Shown here piece by piece: positions 35,646 through 52,697 of a stretch of 64,000 bases of DNA. Position numbers and translations under genes: made by a program. How positions within the stretch are numbered: position 1 is the stretch's first letter; every line of letters starts with the position of its first letter. Origin of the DNA: Mycobacterium sp. GA-1841 (lineage in GTDB: Bacteria; Actinomycetota; Actinomycetes; Mycobacteriales; Mycobacteriaceae); the NCBI RefSeq assembly GCF_001954135.1, contig NZ_MBEQ01000017.1, positions 186,001 through 250,000 on the forward strand. Reading direction: 5' to 3'. Below the pieces are notes generated by a model, which did not search any database, was not told the DNA's origin, and saw only the letters and a program-made list of their open reading frames with translations.

Positions 35646-35826
35646 GTGCTCACCCGCCCTTCTCGACCACGAAGCATTATTTGGCCTGGTCCAGTTTACT
35701 TATTCATCAGCATCGTCTACCGGGGTGTATTTGGTGGGTCGACCACCGGCGCCCGGCGGGCGCTGCGGCTGGGTTCCTGACGGCTACTGCCCGCGACGTG
35801 CGACACCGGGACTAGCCTAGGCAACC

Positions 35827-35877
35827 ATGCCGACGGCAATCCCGACCCAAGGTCGCCCAGCGGCGGTCCGGCGATGA
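35827..35877 (+). CDS. Possible 16-residue leader peptide
   Basis: An ATG at 35827 opens a 16-codon frame whose stop overlaps the ATG of the next gene (ATGA at 35874-35877). A TAGCCT -10-like hexamer lies 9-14 bases upstream, so this ATG could be the 5' end of a leaderless transcript. If so the downstream gene is translated by coupling. It is speculative: no homology is available. Confidence 0.25.
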   Translation: MPTAIPTQGRPAAVRR

Positions 35878-36188
35878 TCTTCAAAGGCGTCCAAGAAGGC
35901 AAGCCGTACCCCGAACACGGGCTTTCGCATCGGGATTGGTCCCGCATCCCACCGCGGCAGTTGCGCCTCGACGAACTGGTCACCACGACCACGGTGCTTG
36001 CCCTGGACCGGCTGCTGTCGGAGGACTCCACGTTCTACGGCGATCTGTTCCCACACGCGGTGAAGTGGCGCGGAGACATCTACCTGGAGGACGGCCTGCA
36101 CCGCGCCGTGCGTGCGGCCCTGCGCAACCGGACCATCCTGCACGCCCGGGTGTTCGACATGGATGCGCTGGCGCCCAGCCCGGCCTGA
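35874..36188 (+). CDS. Conserved hypothetical protein (Rv2375-like), 104 aa
   Basis: A small soluble protein between hrcA and mbtH. Start MIFKGVQEGKPYPEHGLSHR, then RDWSRIPPRQLRLDELVTTT, a Leu-rich helix, HAVKWRGDIYLEDGLHRAVR and a final HARVFDMD strand. The pattern WRGxxYLEDGLHR recalls ParB/Srx nuclease-type HDGxHR loops, that is GDIYLEDGLHRAVRA, but I would call that suggestive only. Gene order agrees with Rv2375, a conserved protein. A ribosome site is not seen before the ATG, and a small upstream frame may couple its translation. Confidence 0.75.
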   Translation: MIFKGVQEGKPYPEHGLSHRDWSRIPPRQLRLDELVTTTTVLALDRLLSEDSTFYGDLFPHAVKWRGDIYLEDGLHRAVRAALRNRTILHARVFDMDALAPSPA

Positions 36189-36196
36189 CGGCCGGG
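36179..36196. terminator. GC hairpin between Rv2375-like gene and mbtH
   Basis: A perfect 7-bp stem CCCGGCC-TGAC-GGCCGGG that includes the stop codon of the plus-strand gene and lies 14 bases after the mbtH stop. It can serve both converging transcripts; no T-run. Confidence 0.5.
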
Positions 36197-36209
36197 TCGG
36201 GCCAGAGTG

Positions 36210-36422
36210 TCAGTTGCTCATCGCCTCACGCAGGCTGCGCGGGCGCAGATCCGCCCAATGCTCCTCGACGTAGCTGAGGCACGCCGCGCGGCTGGCCTCC
36301 CGGAACACCACCTGCCATCCCGCGGGCACATCGGCGAATGCCGGCCACAGGCTGTGCTGGTCCTCGTCGTTGACCAGTACGTAGAACGTGCCGTCCTCGT
36401 CATCGAACGGATTGGAACTCAT
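36210..36422 (-). CDS. mbtH: MbtH protein, NRPS adenylation-domain partner
   Basis: A 70-residue MbtH-like protein that binds and activates adenylation domains of NRPS. The family signature is complete: [33 protein letters not shown] and ending with [14 protein letters not shown]. The ATG with GAGGAG site is preferred over the TTG one codon upstream. The start lies inside the 3' end of mbtG (23-base overlap), so it is the last gene of the mbt chain. Confidence 0.97.
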   Translation of the reverse strand: MSSNPFDDEDGTFYVLVNDEDQHSLWPAFADVPAGWQVVFREASRAACLSYVEEHWADLRPRSLREAMSN

Positions 36423-37701
36423 CAAGACTCCTCATCGAGGGACGGGCCAGGTTCGCCCCCAGCACGCGGTCGGACAACAGGCCGAGGCAACTCAGATTCG
36501 GGAAGCCTGGACCCTGGGTCAACCCGGCCAGCCCGGGCAGGAACAACTTGGGATACACGTCGGTCAGGGCGAGGTCGTGGCCGATGTGCTCCTGCAGCGT
36601 GTCACCGGTCAGCGGTCCGCCGAGGCCCAACTCGAGCAGGTCGAGGGCATCCTGGCTGAACAGCGGGGCAAACCACAAGGCGTCCGCACCGGACCCGTCG
36701 ATCACCAGGTCGAAGCCGTGCACGGTCTCGACCGCTTCGCCGCCGGTGTTGGTGGACAACGTCAACCGGATCCGCTCGTCACGGGCCACCGCGTGGGCAA
36801 CGCGGCCGCGTAGGTGCCGGATCCGGTCATCGGCCAGCAACGCGTCCTGCACCCGCGCCGAAAAAACCCCACGGTCGGTGCGGGCCAAGGCATCCCGGCG
36901 TTCGGCCAGGGTCAGGCCGGTCCATCCGGTCGGGTCCGAGAACAGCGTGTTCTCGAAGAACCCTTCGCCGCGGGTGAACAGGGTGACCGTCGGCGAGATC
37001 ACGGTGATCGTCGAAACCCGGTGGCGGAACAGCTCGTTGAGCATCGAGGCGGCGGTCTCACCGCCACCGATCACCGCCACCCGCTCGGCCGTGATCAGCT
37101 CGTGCTTGCCGGCCTGATGCCAGAACTGCGCGATCGACATGACCCGGGGATTGCCGGGCAACACCGAACGCTCGGCCTGACCGGGTCCGGTGATCATCAA
37201 GCCGTCGGCGTCGACGGTGTCCTCAGCGGTGTGCAGCACCCAGCGCTGCGCATCACCGTCGACCGAAATACGCTCCACTTCACCGGAAACGACGTGCATC
37301 CCGATGTCTTCGGCAACCCAGCGCAGGTACTGACTCCAACGCCGGTGGGTCGGCGCGGGCCGGCCGCGGTCCACCCATTCGGCGAACCCGCCGGTGGCGA
37401 TCAGGTACGCCTGCCAGCTGTGCCGGGTCATCCGCTCATCGAGTTCGGCGTTGCGTCGCGGCACCAGGGACGACCGGTACGGGAAACCGACGTCTTTCTC
37501 CGGACCCGTACCGAGCCGGTGGTTACCGTCAGTCCAGCCACCGACGGCCTGCCAGTTGGCCGCCACCCCGGCACGTTCGACGACGACGACCTCCGGCGCA
37601 GGCGCACCCATCGCCCGCAGCTCGGCAGCCTTGGCGGCCACTGCGATCGCTTTGGGACCGGCGCCGATGACGGCCAGGGTCCGGGCCGCTGGGGCACTCA
37701 T
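36400..37701 (-). CDS. mbtG: Lysine N6-hydroxylase MbtG
   Basis: A 433-residue flavin-dependent N-monooxygenase that hydroxylates the lysine epsilon nitrogen, giving the hydroxamate groups of mycobactin. Visible: FAD site [17 protein letters not shown] near residue 10, a second nucleotide-binding site [17 protein letters not shown], and the substrate region [16 protein letters not shown]. It overlaps mbtF by four bases (ATGA) and ends inside mbtH. The ATG is set by the overlap and by conservation of the start [13 protein letters not shown]. Confidence 0.95.
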   Translation of the reverse strand: MSAPAARTLAVIGAGPKAIAVAAKAAELRAMGAPAPEVVVVERAGVAANWQAVGGWTDGNHRLGTGPEKDVGFPYRSSLVPRRNAELDERMTRHSWQAYLIATGGFAEWVDRGRPAPTHRRWSQYLRWVAEDIGMHVVSGEVERISVDGDAQRWVLHTAEDTVDADGLMITGPGQAERSVLPGNPRVMSIAQFWHQAGKHELITAERVAVIGGGETAASMLNELFRHRVSTITVISPTVTLFTRGEGFFENTLFSDPTGWTGLTLAERRDALARTDRGVFSARVQDALLADDRIRHLRGRVAHAVARDERIRLTLSTNTGGEAVETVHGFDLVIDGSGADALWFAPLFSQDALDLLELGLGGPLTGDTLQEHIGHDLALTDVYPKLFLPGLAGLTQGPGFPNLSCLGLLSDRVLGANLARPSMRSLDEFQSVR

Positions 37702-40700
37702 GAACTCACCTCTTTCAACACCTCTCGCAACGCGTCCAGCCACATCGCCTGCATGGTGGCGACCTCGTCGGCGGACAGAATGTCGGGCAGGGTCCGCCAC
37801 TGTGTACCGAGCACCGCTGACCCGTCGCGATCGATCACCGCAGCCATGATTGTGAGTTCATGGCGCACAGCAACATTCGGCTCGGGCACCGGCGTCACCC
37901 CACTCTGCAGGGAGCGGTCCTGAAGCAGGGCATGGTCGGCCGCATCGAGCTCGATACGGCCCAGATAGTTGAGCAGCACCTGTGGATCCCGGTGCGCGCC
38001 GAGCTGCTCGGCGGTATCCGCACGCAGATACCGCAGCAGTCCGTAATCGATGGGATCCCCAGGGATGGCGGCCACCTGGTCGGCCACACCGCGGGCGTCG
38101 ACGGCGGACAGGCGCAACGGGTAGATCATGCTGAGCAATCCCGCGGTGTCACCGGTGTCCACCTCATCGTGCTCGGAGACCACCGCATCCACCCGGCCGT
38201 GCGTCTCCAGCGCCAGCAGCGGCGCCGGGGCCGGCCCACCGCGGTGCCGACGCCACTCGGTCAGGGCGCGGGCGGTTGTCGCGGCCAACACCTCGGTCAC
38301 CGGCACGTCACCGGTCAACAGTCGGCCGGTCAGGTCCGGATCGGCCACGGCCATCTTGATCGTCACATCGGCCATCCGGTCGACGGTCGGATCGATCCGG
38401 CGGGCACCGATGTCCGGATCGTCCCCGTCGAACTGGCGCTCCCAGAAGTCACACGTATCGAGTTCGGCGGCGCGTGCCGTCAGGAGTCGCGACCACTGCC
38501 GCAGCGAGGTGTGTTCGCGCACCGGGACCGGGGTCCGTCCGGCTGCCAGGGCATGCCAGGCATTCTCCAGCTCGCCGACCACGATCCGCCACGACGCCGG
38601 ATCGAATGCCAGGACGTGCGCGGTCAGGATCAGCAGACCACCGTCAATCTCCGGATGCCGCAACCAGACCGCGTCGAACATCGACCCGGTCTCCGGGTTC
38701 ATGCGTTCCACGGCGAGCTCGGCCTGCTCGGCCACCGCGGCATTGAGATCACCCGACCCCGTCGCCTCCGTGAGCACCTCGCCTGGGCAGTGCGCGACGA
38801 GAGTCAAAGTGTCGCGGTCCAACCGCGAGCGCAGGACCTCATGTCCGTCGATCACGTTCTGCAACAACGTTTCCAGGTGTGACCGGGTGACGTCGGCCGG
38901 TAGCCGGAACACCTCTGTCTGTGCGATCCGTCGTGGGTCTCCGTACTGGTAGAGCCAGCGACCATTGGGCAGCAACGGAATCGGGCCGGTTTCGGGAGCG
39001 GCCTCGTCGGCTCGATCGACGGTGGCCGCGTCGGCATCCATCGCGGCCGCGAGTTCGCGCACGGTCGCGCAATCCAGCATCAGCCGAGCCCGCAACGCCA
39101 GGCCCCGCCGGCGCACCGCCTGGACCACCGACAGCGCCACGATGCTGTCCAGCCCGAGGTCGAGAAAATCCGCGGTGACGTCCAACTCGGCGCCCTGGGC
39201 GATACCCAACATCTCGCCCAGCACCTCGGCGAGCACCCGTTCGGTCTCGGTGGCCGGGAGCGCGGAGCCCTCTGCCGAGCCGCCGACGCTGACTGCCGCC
39301 AGGGCGCCATCGTCGACCTTGCCGTTGGTGGTCAGTGGGATCTCGTCCACCACGACGATGTGATGCGGCACCAGATGCCTTGGCAGAGTGTCGCTCAGCA
39401 TCCGGCGCAACTCCGCCACCGGCGTGTCCGACACCACGTACGCCACGAGTCGCGGACCGCTGCGATGCTGTCGTACCGCGACGTGGGCGTGGCGCACACC
39501 GGGATGGGCACGCAGCGTGGCGGCCACTTCGCCGGGTTCCACCCGAAAACCACGGATCTTGACCTGATCGTCGCTTCGGCCCAGAAATTCGATGGCAGCC
39601 GACTGTGGATTGCGGCGGACGACGTCGCCGGTGCGGTACATGCGCGCACCCGGCGTGAACGGGTCGGCGACGAACCGCGCGGCGGTCTCCCCCGCCCGGC
39701 CGAGGTAACCGCGGGTCAACTGACCTCCGGCCAAATACAGTTCGCCGTACACCCCGTCGGGAACCGGGCGCAGCCAACCGTCGAGCACGTAGGCCGCGGT
39801 GGAATCGGTGGGCCGGCCGATACACGGCTGGCGATGATCGGCGATCGTCGCCACCACCGCTTCCACCGTGGTCTCGGTCGGGCCATAGCAATTGTGTGCC
39901 GACATCCAGGTCCGCTCACACTCGTCCTGGATTCCCTGCCAGGTCGCGGGGTCGATGGCCTCGCCGCCCAGGGCCAGCACGGCCAACGGCACCCGGGTGA
40001 GCAGCCCGGCGGCCCGCAGTGAGGCGAACATCGACGGCGTGGTGTCGATCATGTCGATTGCGAAACGTCCGATGGTGTCCACCAGGGCCTCGGCATCGCG
40101 TTGCACCGCATCACCGATGATGTGCACGGTGTGCCCTTCGAGCAGGGCCGCCAACGGTTGCCACGCCGCGTCGAACGTGAACGACCAGGCGTGCGCCACC
40201 CGCAACGGCCGGCCGAGCCGTTTGGCCGCAGGCTGTAGTACCTGACGGGCGTGATCGGCGGCGTAGGCCAGCAGCGCCTGGTGAGTGCCGATGACGCCCT
40301 TGGGCTTTCCGGTGGTTCCGGAGGTGAACACGACATAGGCGCCCTGGCCGGCGTGCGCCGGGGCGGGCCGGTAGTCGACGTCGGAGGCAAGGTCGGGGTC
40401 GGCGCGGGAGTAGGCGACGGCCAGCAACGTGTCATCGATGAGCACCGGCGACGGCCGGTCGGCGCTGATCTGACGGACGATCTCGGTCACCCGTTCCTCG
40501 GGCATGGCCGGGTCCAGCGGAACGATGAGCCCGCCCGCCTTGAGCACCGCGAGCATCGCCACCACGTAGTCGGGCCCACGACACAACCGGATCGGCACCG
40601 GGGTCTCGTCCGCCACACCGCGGCGGCTCAGCTCTGCGGCCAAGCGATCCGAGGCATCGTCGAGTTCGCGGTAACTGAGTTCTCCGCTGTCCCAACTCAA

Positions 40701-42127
40701 TGCCACCGAACCGAGCCGGGTTGCGGCGACCCGACTGAACGCAGTGTGAAAACCGCCGTCAGACTTGGCCGGTGTGGAGGGGCCGGCTGGTTGTGGCTCG
40801 TCGTCGAGCAACAACGCGACCTCGCGCAGCGGGCGGTCCCAGTTGTCCAACAGTCGCTGCACGACCGTCAGCACCCGCAGGCCTAGGACGTGCGGGTCGA
40901 GCAATCCCAGCGCACCCTCGAGGATTTCGACCAACACCGTGAGCCGGCCATGGGTGGGATGCGCGGCGATGGTGACCGGAAAGTGCGACAAACTTTCCAG
41001 GGCCGAGGGCCGCAGCACCGCCTCACCGAGCTCGAACTCGTCACTGCCGACCAGTCCGCCGGGTGGGAAGTTCTCGTACACCAGCAGGGTGTCATAGAGC
41101 TCGCCGATGCCACCGAGCGACCGCAGCTCCGTGTGGCTGAGGTAGCTGTGGTCGCGCAGGTCGGCAGCCTCGCGTTGGAGGGCCAGGCACTGGCTCGCGA
41201 CAGAGGCAACCGGGTCGAGCCGGACCCGCAGCGGCACGGTGTTGATGAACAGGCCGACCATCGACTCCACCCCGGCCAGCTCGTCGGGACGTCCCGACAC
41301 CGTGACGCCGTAGACCACGTCGGTGCGGTCGGTGAAGACCGAAAGAATTGCTGCCCAGGCCATCTGGAAAAGGGTGTTCACCGTGACGCCCCGGCTGCGG
41401 GCCGCCTCGAAGAGCTCGGCGGACTGCTGCTCGCCGAGGAACACCTCGGTGCGAGTGGGCAGGCCCGGCTGTGTTTCCCGGCCGGACAGCACCGGGGACA
41501 GCAAGGTGGGTGCGGACAAGCCGGACAGATGTGCCTGCCAGCGGGCCTGGCTGACCTGTTGATCCCGGCCGGCCAGCCAGCCGATGTAATCGCGATAGGG
41601 GCGCACCGCGGCAGGCAGTGCCGCGACGTCACCTTTGGCCCCGTAGAGCGCGAGCAGTTCCCCGACGAAGACCGGTAGCGACCATCCGTCGATTGCGATG
41701 TGATGGGCCACGATCACCAGACGCCAGCGCAGGCCCGGCTTTTCGATCAGCAGGAACCGGATCAGCGGTCCGCGGCCCAGGTCGAAACGCCGAGCCCGTT
41801 CCTCGGCTTCCAGCCGCAACGCCTCCTCGTCATCGGCGTGTCGGTGTTGCCACGGCAGGTCGATGGCCGAGGGCACCACCGCCACCGGACGGCTCAGGTT
41901 GCCCTGGAAGAAGCTGGCCCGCAGGTTCGGGTGGCGCACCAGCATCGCCTCGGCGCAGGACCGCAACAACTCGACGTCGACTGCGCCCTCGACGTCGGCG
42001 GCCATCGCGATGACATACGGGTCGGCACCGTCATCGCCTTCGGTCAGACCGGCCAATGAGTACAGCCCCTGTTGCAGCGGGCTCAGCGCCAGGACATCCT
42101 CGACACCAGGCGGCGCTCCGGTAGTGG

Positions 42128-42131
<4 letters not shown>
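37698..42131 (-). CDS. mbtF: Mycobactin NRPS MbtF (C-A-PCP-E-like)
   Basis: A 1477-residue NRPS module that adds the terminal N6-hydroxylysine. Order: C domain (about 15-440, [11 protein letters not shown]), A domain (470-950, with [14 protein letters not shown] near 600 and YRTGD late), PCP (Ser near 994 in LGLDSIVAL) and a C-terminal epimerisation/condensation-like domain (1065-1470). In the last domain the HHxxxDxxSW motif reads [11 protein letters not shown]: His1172 is kept but the usual second His is Val1173 (38613-38615), so normal C/E chemistry is unlikely. The terminal domain has been linked to seven-membered ring lactam formation and release; that is a family inference. ATG overlaps the mbtE stop by four bases. 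Confidence 0.94.
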
Positions 42132-47603
<5,472 letters not shown>

Positions 47604-47611
<8 letters not shown>

Positions 47612-50600
47612 GCGAAAATGCTTCCTTTTCAGGTCTTTCCATCTGCTCGATCAGTTCGACGGCGGTCGCGCCACCGAGGATGGTGGCCAGCGGTACCGAT
47701 CGGCCGGTGGCCTTCTTGAGCTTCTTACGTAGGTCGATTGCCAACAGCGAGTCGACACCGAGATCCAGCAACGACGCCTCCAGGTCGAGGCCGGTGGTGT
47801 CGGTGAGCTTGAGCACCGCTGCCAGTGCGTTCCGCATGGCACCGGCGGCATCGGCGGCGTCGGTGACATCGTCCGCCACCGCCGCTTCGGCGGTCACCGA
47901 AACGGTTGAGGCATCAGCTGTCCCGAGGAACGTGCGCAACCGGTCGGCGTCGGCGCTGAACACCAGCGGATCAGCCGGGTGATCCCGCAGTCCCGCCTCC
48001 ACCGCCAGGTCGGGCGCCATGGCCCGCAGCCCAGACCGCTCGACCCGGCTGATCTCAGCCGAATCGATGATGCCGTCGCCCGGCCACAGCCCCCAGCGCA
48101 CCGCGGTGCAGTGCCTTCCCGCGGCGCGCAGTTCCCCGGCGAGCGCATCCAGCAGCCGGTTGGCCGCCGAGTATGCAGCGTGACCGTATCCGCCCCACAA
48201 GCCGGATACCGAGGAGCACACGACGATACGGGCATCCGGGCGCATCGGCCAGACCTTCGTCAGGTTGGCCAGCCCGTCGACCTTGGCCGCGAAGGTATCC
48301 CGCACGGCCTGGCCCGTCAGTTCTCCGCCCGGAGCGATGATCGCCGATGCGGCCGCATGGATCACCAGCGACGCCGGGCCGATCGTCAGCTGCGCGACCG
48401 TCGCGGCGAGCTGCGCCGGATCGGTGAGATCGCAGCGGGGCGCGACGATCTCGGTTCCGAGGCCGGTCAATGCGGCCAGCTGCTCGTCGTCGAGTCCGCG
48501 GCGGCTGAGCAGCACGATGCGGCGGGCACCCTGCTCGGCCAGGTGACGGGCGTAGTGCAGCCCCACCGCCCCGGCGCCACCGGTGATGACCACCTCGTCG
48601 AAGATTCCCGACTCGGCATCCCACGGCTGTGCATCGGAGGTTTCGTCGCGCATGCCGCGCCGCCACACCGTGTATCCAGAACCGTTGTCCCGCATCGCGA
48701 TGACGTCGGCGTCGGACAGCATCGCGGTGAGCCCCAGGGCAGCGGCGGCCGGGTCGAGCGCCGTCGGGGGCAGGTCGAGGTGCCGGAAGGTCTGGTCCGG
48801 ATGTTCGTAGCCGAGGCTGCGGTGCATCGCGGCCAGTGCGGCCGCTTCGGGATGCGACTGCTCCGAGCTGCTCACCTGCTCACCACCGACGGTGACCAGC
48901 CACACGTCGCGGGTTTCGGCGCTCACCGCATCGGCGTAGCCGAGCAGCCCGTCGGCGACCCGCCGGCTCAGGTCTTCGCCCGCACGCGAGGCATCGACGC
49001 GTTCGGAGACCGGGGCCACGACGATCAGCAGATCGGCCTCGGCCGGTGCGACGGCCGTGGTGCGGGTGTCCTCGTCGACCGCACGGCGCAGTGCCGTCGC
49101 CACCGTCGCCGGCCGCTGTCCGCCGGCCAGGTCGAGCACCGCGACGCGGCGCTGTCCGGGCGCCGCGTGCAGCGGCCAGGGTTCCCAGTGCTGCACCGCC
49201 ACCGTCAGCCCGGCGACCGGCGGGAGTGGCTGTGGTGTGGCCCAGAGATGTTCGGCGCGCATCGGGGCGAACGGGAAGTCGCGCAGCGACCGGTCGCCGT
49301 GGTTCGCGATGTCGCCCCAGCGGTAGCCGGGGTCGGCCATCGCGACCGCGACGATGTTGGCGCTCAGGCGCTCGGTGATGGGCTCGTCACGCCGACCCGA
49401 TCCCACCATCAGGACCGGACCTCCGGTGAGTTCGGCCGCGTCGTCGAGCAGGTCGCCCATCGCAAACAACAGCGCCGGATGTGCCGAGAGTTCCACGAAT
49501 ATGCGCGCTCCGCGGCGCGCCGCCGTCTCGACGGCGCGGTCGAAGCGCACGGTGCTGCGCAGGTTGGTGTACCAGTAGTCGGCGAAGCCGGTACCCGCCT
49601 CGACCACATCGGCGGTGGCCGAGCCGATGAACTGCACCGCAGATTCGTCGAATTGCGCTGCAGGCAGCATCGATTCGAGTTCGTCGCGGGCGGTGTCCAG
49701 CGCGGTGGTGTGCGCGGGGAACCACATCTCGATTTCCTTGGCGAAGGATCCGCGTCCGGTGACGGTCGCCACCGCCGCGGCGACCGCGTCGGTCTCCCCC
49801 GACACGGCAACTGACGAGCGGGAGTTCACCACCGACAGCTCGAGCCAACCCGGTGTCTCGGCAACCACTTTTGCTGCCTCGTCAGGGGTGATCCCGAGTA
49901 CGGCGACCCGGTAGGGGCCGGTCAACCGGTCGAGTACGGTCGCGCGGGCGATCACCACGGCGACCGCCTCGGGCAGTGTGACGGTGCCCGCCACATAGGC
50001 GGCACCGATCTCACCCAGACTGTGCCCGACCGTGATATCCGGTAGCACCCCGCAGGAACGCCAGACCGCGGCAAGCGCCACACCGTGGACGAACTGGGCG
50101 CCCTGGATCTGCACCTGGGAGAAATCGTTGGTGACCACACCCGAATTCGGGTCGGCCAGAAGGTAATCCAGCGGCGACGCGGCGCCGGCGGCCTCGAACT
50201 CGGCGGCGCACTTGTCCACCTCGGCCCGGTAGACGGGCAGCTGCTGGTATGCCTGCACCCCCATCGACGGCCACTGGCTGCCCTGCCCAGGGAACACAAA
50301 GGCGATGCGCGCACTCGAGCCCGGCGGCGTCGGACCGCCCTGGGTCCGGGTCACGAGCGGATGATCGGCGCCCTCGGCCAGCGCTCGCAGACCCGCTGCC
50401 AGCTCGTCGCGGCCGGCAGCCCGGATCACAGCCCGGTGGCGGCGCAGGCGCCGGGTCGACAGCGTCGTGGCGGCAACGTCGGCCGGGCCCACCTTCGGGC
50501 GGGTGTCCAGGTAACGCAGGATCGCCGCAGCATCGGTGCCGATCAGATCCTCGGTGTGCGCACTGACCAGAACGGGGATGCGGGTATCGGGAAAGGCGAT

Positions 50601-50621
50601 TCGCTCGCGGGCTTCACTCAT
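47604..50621 (-). CDS. mbtD: Mycobactin polyketide synthase MbtD (AT-KR-ACP)
   Basis: A 1005-residue PKS half-module working with the ketosynthase MbtC to add one ketide unit. AT: VFPGQGSQWPSMG near 108 and active Ser201 in GHSLGEIGA. KR: ITGGAGAVGLHYARHL with NADPH-binding glycines near 680, and SSVSGLWGGYGHAAYSAANR with the catalytic Ser and Tyr. ACP: LGVDSLLAIDL near 955. No ketosynthase, so the pair with MbtC forms the complete KS-AT-KR-ACP module. ATG overlaps the mbtC stop by four bases. Confidence 0.95.
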
Positions 50622-51961
50622 GCGGCGGCCTCAGGGGCGCCGGAAACATCAGGCACCGAGACGATGGCATGGGCGTTGGTCCCGCTCATGCCGAAGGCCG
50701 AGACCGCCGCAATGCGCTGCCCGTCGACCGCGGGCCACCGGGTCAGCTTGGTGGCCAGCCGTAAACCTTGGGTCTCCCAGTCGATCTCGCGGCTGACCTG
50801 GTCGACGTGCAAGGTGGCCGGGACAGCGGCCCGCTCGGCGGCCAGGATCACCTTGGCCAGGCCGAGTCCGCCGGCAGCGGCCTGAGCGTGCCCCACGTTG
50901 GATTTCACCGAGCCCAACAGCGCCCCGGCACCGGGTGCGGTGGCCCCGTAAGTCTGTGCCAGTGATCGCAATTCCGTGCGGTCGCCGAGTCTGGTGCCGG
51001 TGCCGTGACCCTCGATCATGCCGACGTCTTCGGGGCGCACCCCGGCCTGCTCGATCGCCTTGGCGAACAACCGCTGCTGAGCGCTGCCGCTGGGGGCGGT
51101 CAGGCCGGTGGTTCGGCCGTCCTGGTTCACCGCGGTGGCGCGGATCTCGGCCCGGATGGGTCGGCCGTCCCGCAGCGCGGCGGACTTGCGTTGCAGCACG
51201 AACATCGCTGCGCCCTCGGCCCATACCGTCCCGCTGGCATGGGCGCTGTAGGGACGGCAATGCCCGTCGTCGGAGAGCGCGTGTTGCTTGGAGAATTCGA
51301 CGAAGTAGCCGGGGGTGCCCATCACACACACGCCGCCGGCCAGTGCCATGTCGCAGTCTCCCGCCCGCACCGCACCGACCGCGGTGTGGAACGCCGTCAA
51401 CGCCGACGAGCACGAGGTGTCGACGGTCAGCGCCGGACCGCACAGATCCAGGGTGTAGGCGATGCGTCCCGAGATCACCCCGAGGGAAGTGCCGGTGATC
51501 AGATGACCGCTGTGGTGCGAGTACTCCGACAGCGGCGGACCGTACTCCAACCCCGACGCACCGACGTAGCAGCCGACATCGTGTCCGGCCAGATCGTCAG
51601 GGTTGATACCACTGTTCTCCAGGGCGCGCCAGGCCAGGCGCAGGCCGACCCGCTGCTGGGGGTCCATCGCGACGGCTTCCCGCGGCGAGATACCGAAGAA
51701 CGCCGGATCGAACGTCGCTGCGCTGGAAAGGAATCCACCGAGGTCGTGGATGCGTTTGAACCCGTCGCGACGCGACCCCTGGAGCAGCTCACGCACTGAC
51801 CAACCGCGATCGGTCGGGAATCGGCTCAACGCCTCGCGCTGTTCGGCCAACAGCGCCCAGTACGCGTCGGCCGTGTCGATTCCACCGGGAGCCTCCAGTG
51901 ACATCCCCACGATCACCACCGGATCGGCGATGTCGACGGGTTTCTGCCCGCTAGAGCTCAT
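50618..51961 (-). CDS. mbtC: Mycobactin ketosynthase MbtC
   Basis: A 447-residue stand-alone KS. Active Cys in VDTSCSSALTAFH (near residue 182), His in EGHGTGTRLGD and His in KSNVGHAQAAAG, all intact. Acts with MbtD. The ATG lies ten bases inside the thioesterase gene upstream. A longer frame upstream exists only inside that gene. Confidence 0.95.
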   Translation of the reverse strand: MSSSGQKPVDIADPVVIVGMSLEAPGGIDTADAYWALLAEQREALSRFPTDRGWSVRELLQGSRRDGFKRIHDLGGFLSSAATFDPAFFGISPREAVAMDPQQRVGLRLAWRALENSGINPDDLAGHDVGCYVGASGLEYGPPLSEYSHHSGHLITGTSLGVISGRIAYTLDLCGPALTVDTSCSSALTAFHTAVGAVRAGDCDMALAGGVCVMGTPGYFVEFSKQHALSDDGHCRPYSAHASGTVWAEGAAMFVLQRKSAALRDGRPIRAEIRATAVNQDGRTTGLTAPSGSAQQRLFAKAIEQAGVRPEDVGMIEGHGTGTRLGDRTELRSLAQTYGATAPGAGALLGSVKSNVGHAQAAAGGLGLAKVILAAERAAVPATLHVDQVSREIDWETQGLRLATKLTRWPAVDGQRIAAVSAFGMSGTNAHAIVSVPDVSGAPEAAA

Positions 51962-52697
51962 TGACCAGCTCCGCCACGTCCTCGAGCTGGGAGTTGAGAT
52001 AGAAATGGCCGCCGTCGAACATCGAGCACGTGTAGGCGCCCGTGGTATGGGTTTCCCAGCGTCGCAACATGTCCTCGCTGATGCGGTGGTCACGGTCTCC
52101 GCCCAGGGCGTAGATGTCCGCGGCGATGGTCACATCCTCGGCGCAGGCGTACCGGTTGAACGCCGCGTAGTCGGCCCGCACCGCCATCAGCAGCAGCTCG
52201 ACGAAATCTTCGTCGGCCAACAGCGCTTCGTCGGTGCCGCCGAGATCGACCATCTCGGCGAGGATCTCGGATTCGGCCATCGGCAGTGCGGGCGCCGCGG
52301 CCACCGCCGACGGCGCCTCGCTGGCCGAGACCCACACGGCGTCGATCGTGACACCGTGACGTTCGGCGATGCGGGCGAACTCGAAGGCCACCACCGCGCC
52401 CATGCAGTGTCCGAACAGCCGGATCGACCCGATCCCGGCCCAGTCACCCGCGTCGAAGAGATCCTTGGCGAGCTCGGGGACCGTCGGCGCTGCCGGATGG
52501 GTCAATCGGTCACCGCGTTGCGGGTACTGCATCACGTAGGCGTCGGAACCGGCTGCGGCCAGCGCCATCCCGAATCCGCGGTAGGCCAGCGCCGCCCCAC
52601 CGGCGTGCGGGAATATCAATGTGGCTGTTGAGTTTTCGGACCCTGGATAGCGCTTGACCCAGGGCTTGACGGTGATCTGGGTGTCCGGTCCGGTCAC
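51951..52697 (-). CDS. mbtT: Stand-alone thioesterase with Cys at the nucleophile position
   Basis: A 248-residue alpha/beta-hydrolase of the type II thioesterase family. It begins with ATLIFPHAGGAALAYRGF and YPQRGDRLTHP, typical. The nucleophile elbow reads FGHCMGAVV, so Cys98 (52404-52406) replaces the usual Ser. His in DGGHFYLNSQ and an Asp before GDRDHRISED complete a triad. Type II enzymes clear misloaded carrier domains; a releasing role is also possible. In M. tuberculosis, as I recall, MbtB is longer and ends in a thioesterase; here MbtB ends at its PCP. The symbol mbtT is from memory of fast growers. GTG overlaps the upstream stop by four bases. Confidence 0.83.
   Translation of the reverse strand: MTGPDTQITVKPWVKRYPGSENSTATLIFPHAGGAALAYRGFGMALAAAGSDAYVMQYPQRGDRLTHPAAPTVPELAKDLFDAGDWAGIGSIRLFGHCMGAVVAFEFARIAERHGVTIDAVWVSASEAPSAVAAAPALPMAESEILAEMVDLGGTDEALLADEDFVELLLMAVRADYAAFNRYACAEDVTIAADIYALGGDRDHRISEDMLRRWETHTTGAYTCSMFDGGHFYLNSQLEDVAELVNEL

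Noticed and set aside
35646..35826. CIRCE element before hrcA
   Set aside because: The gap was read on both strands for TTAGCACTC and its complement; nothing similar is present.
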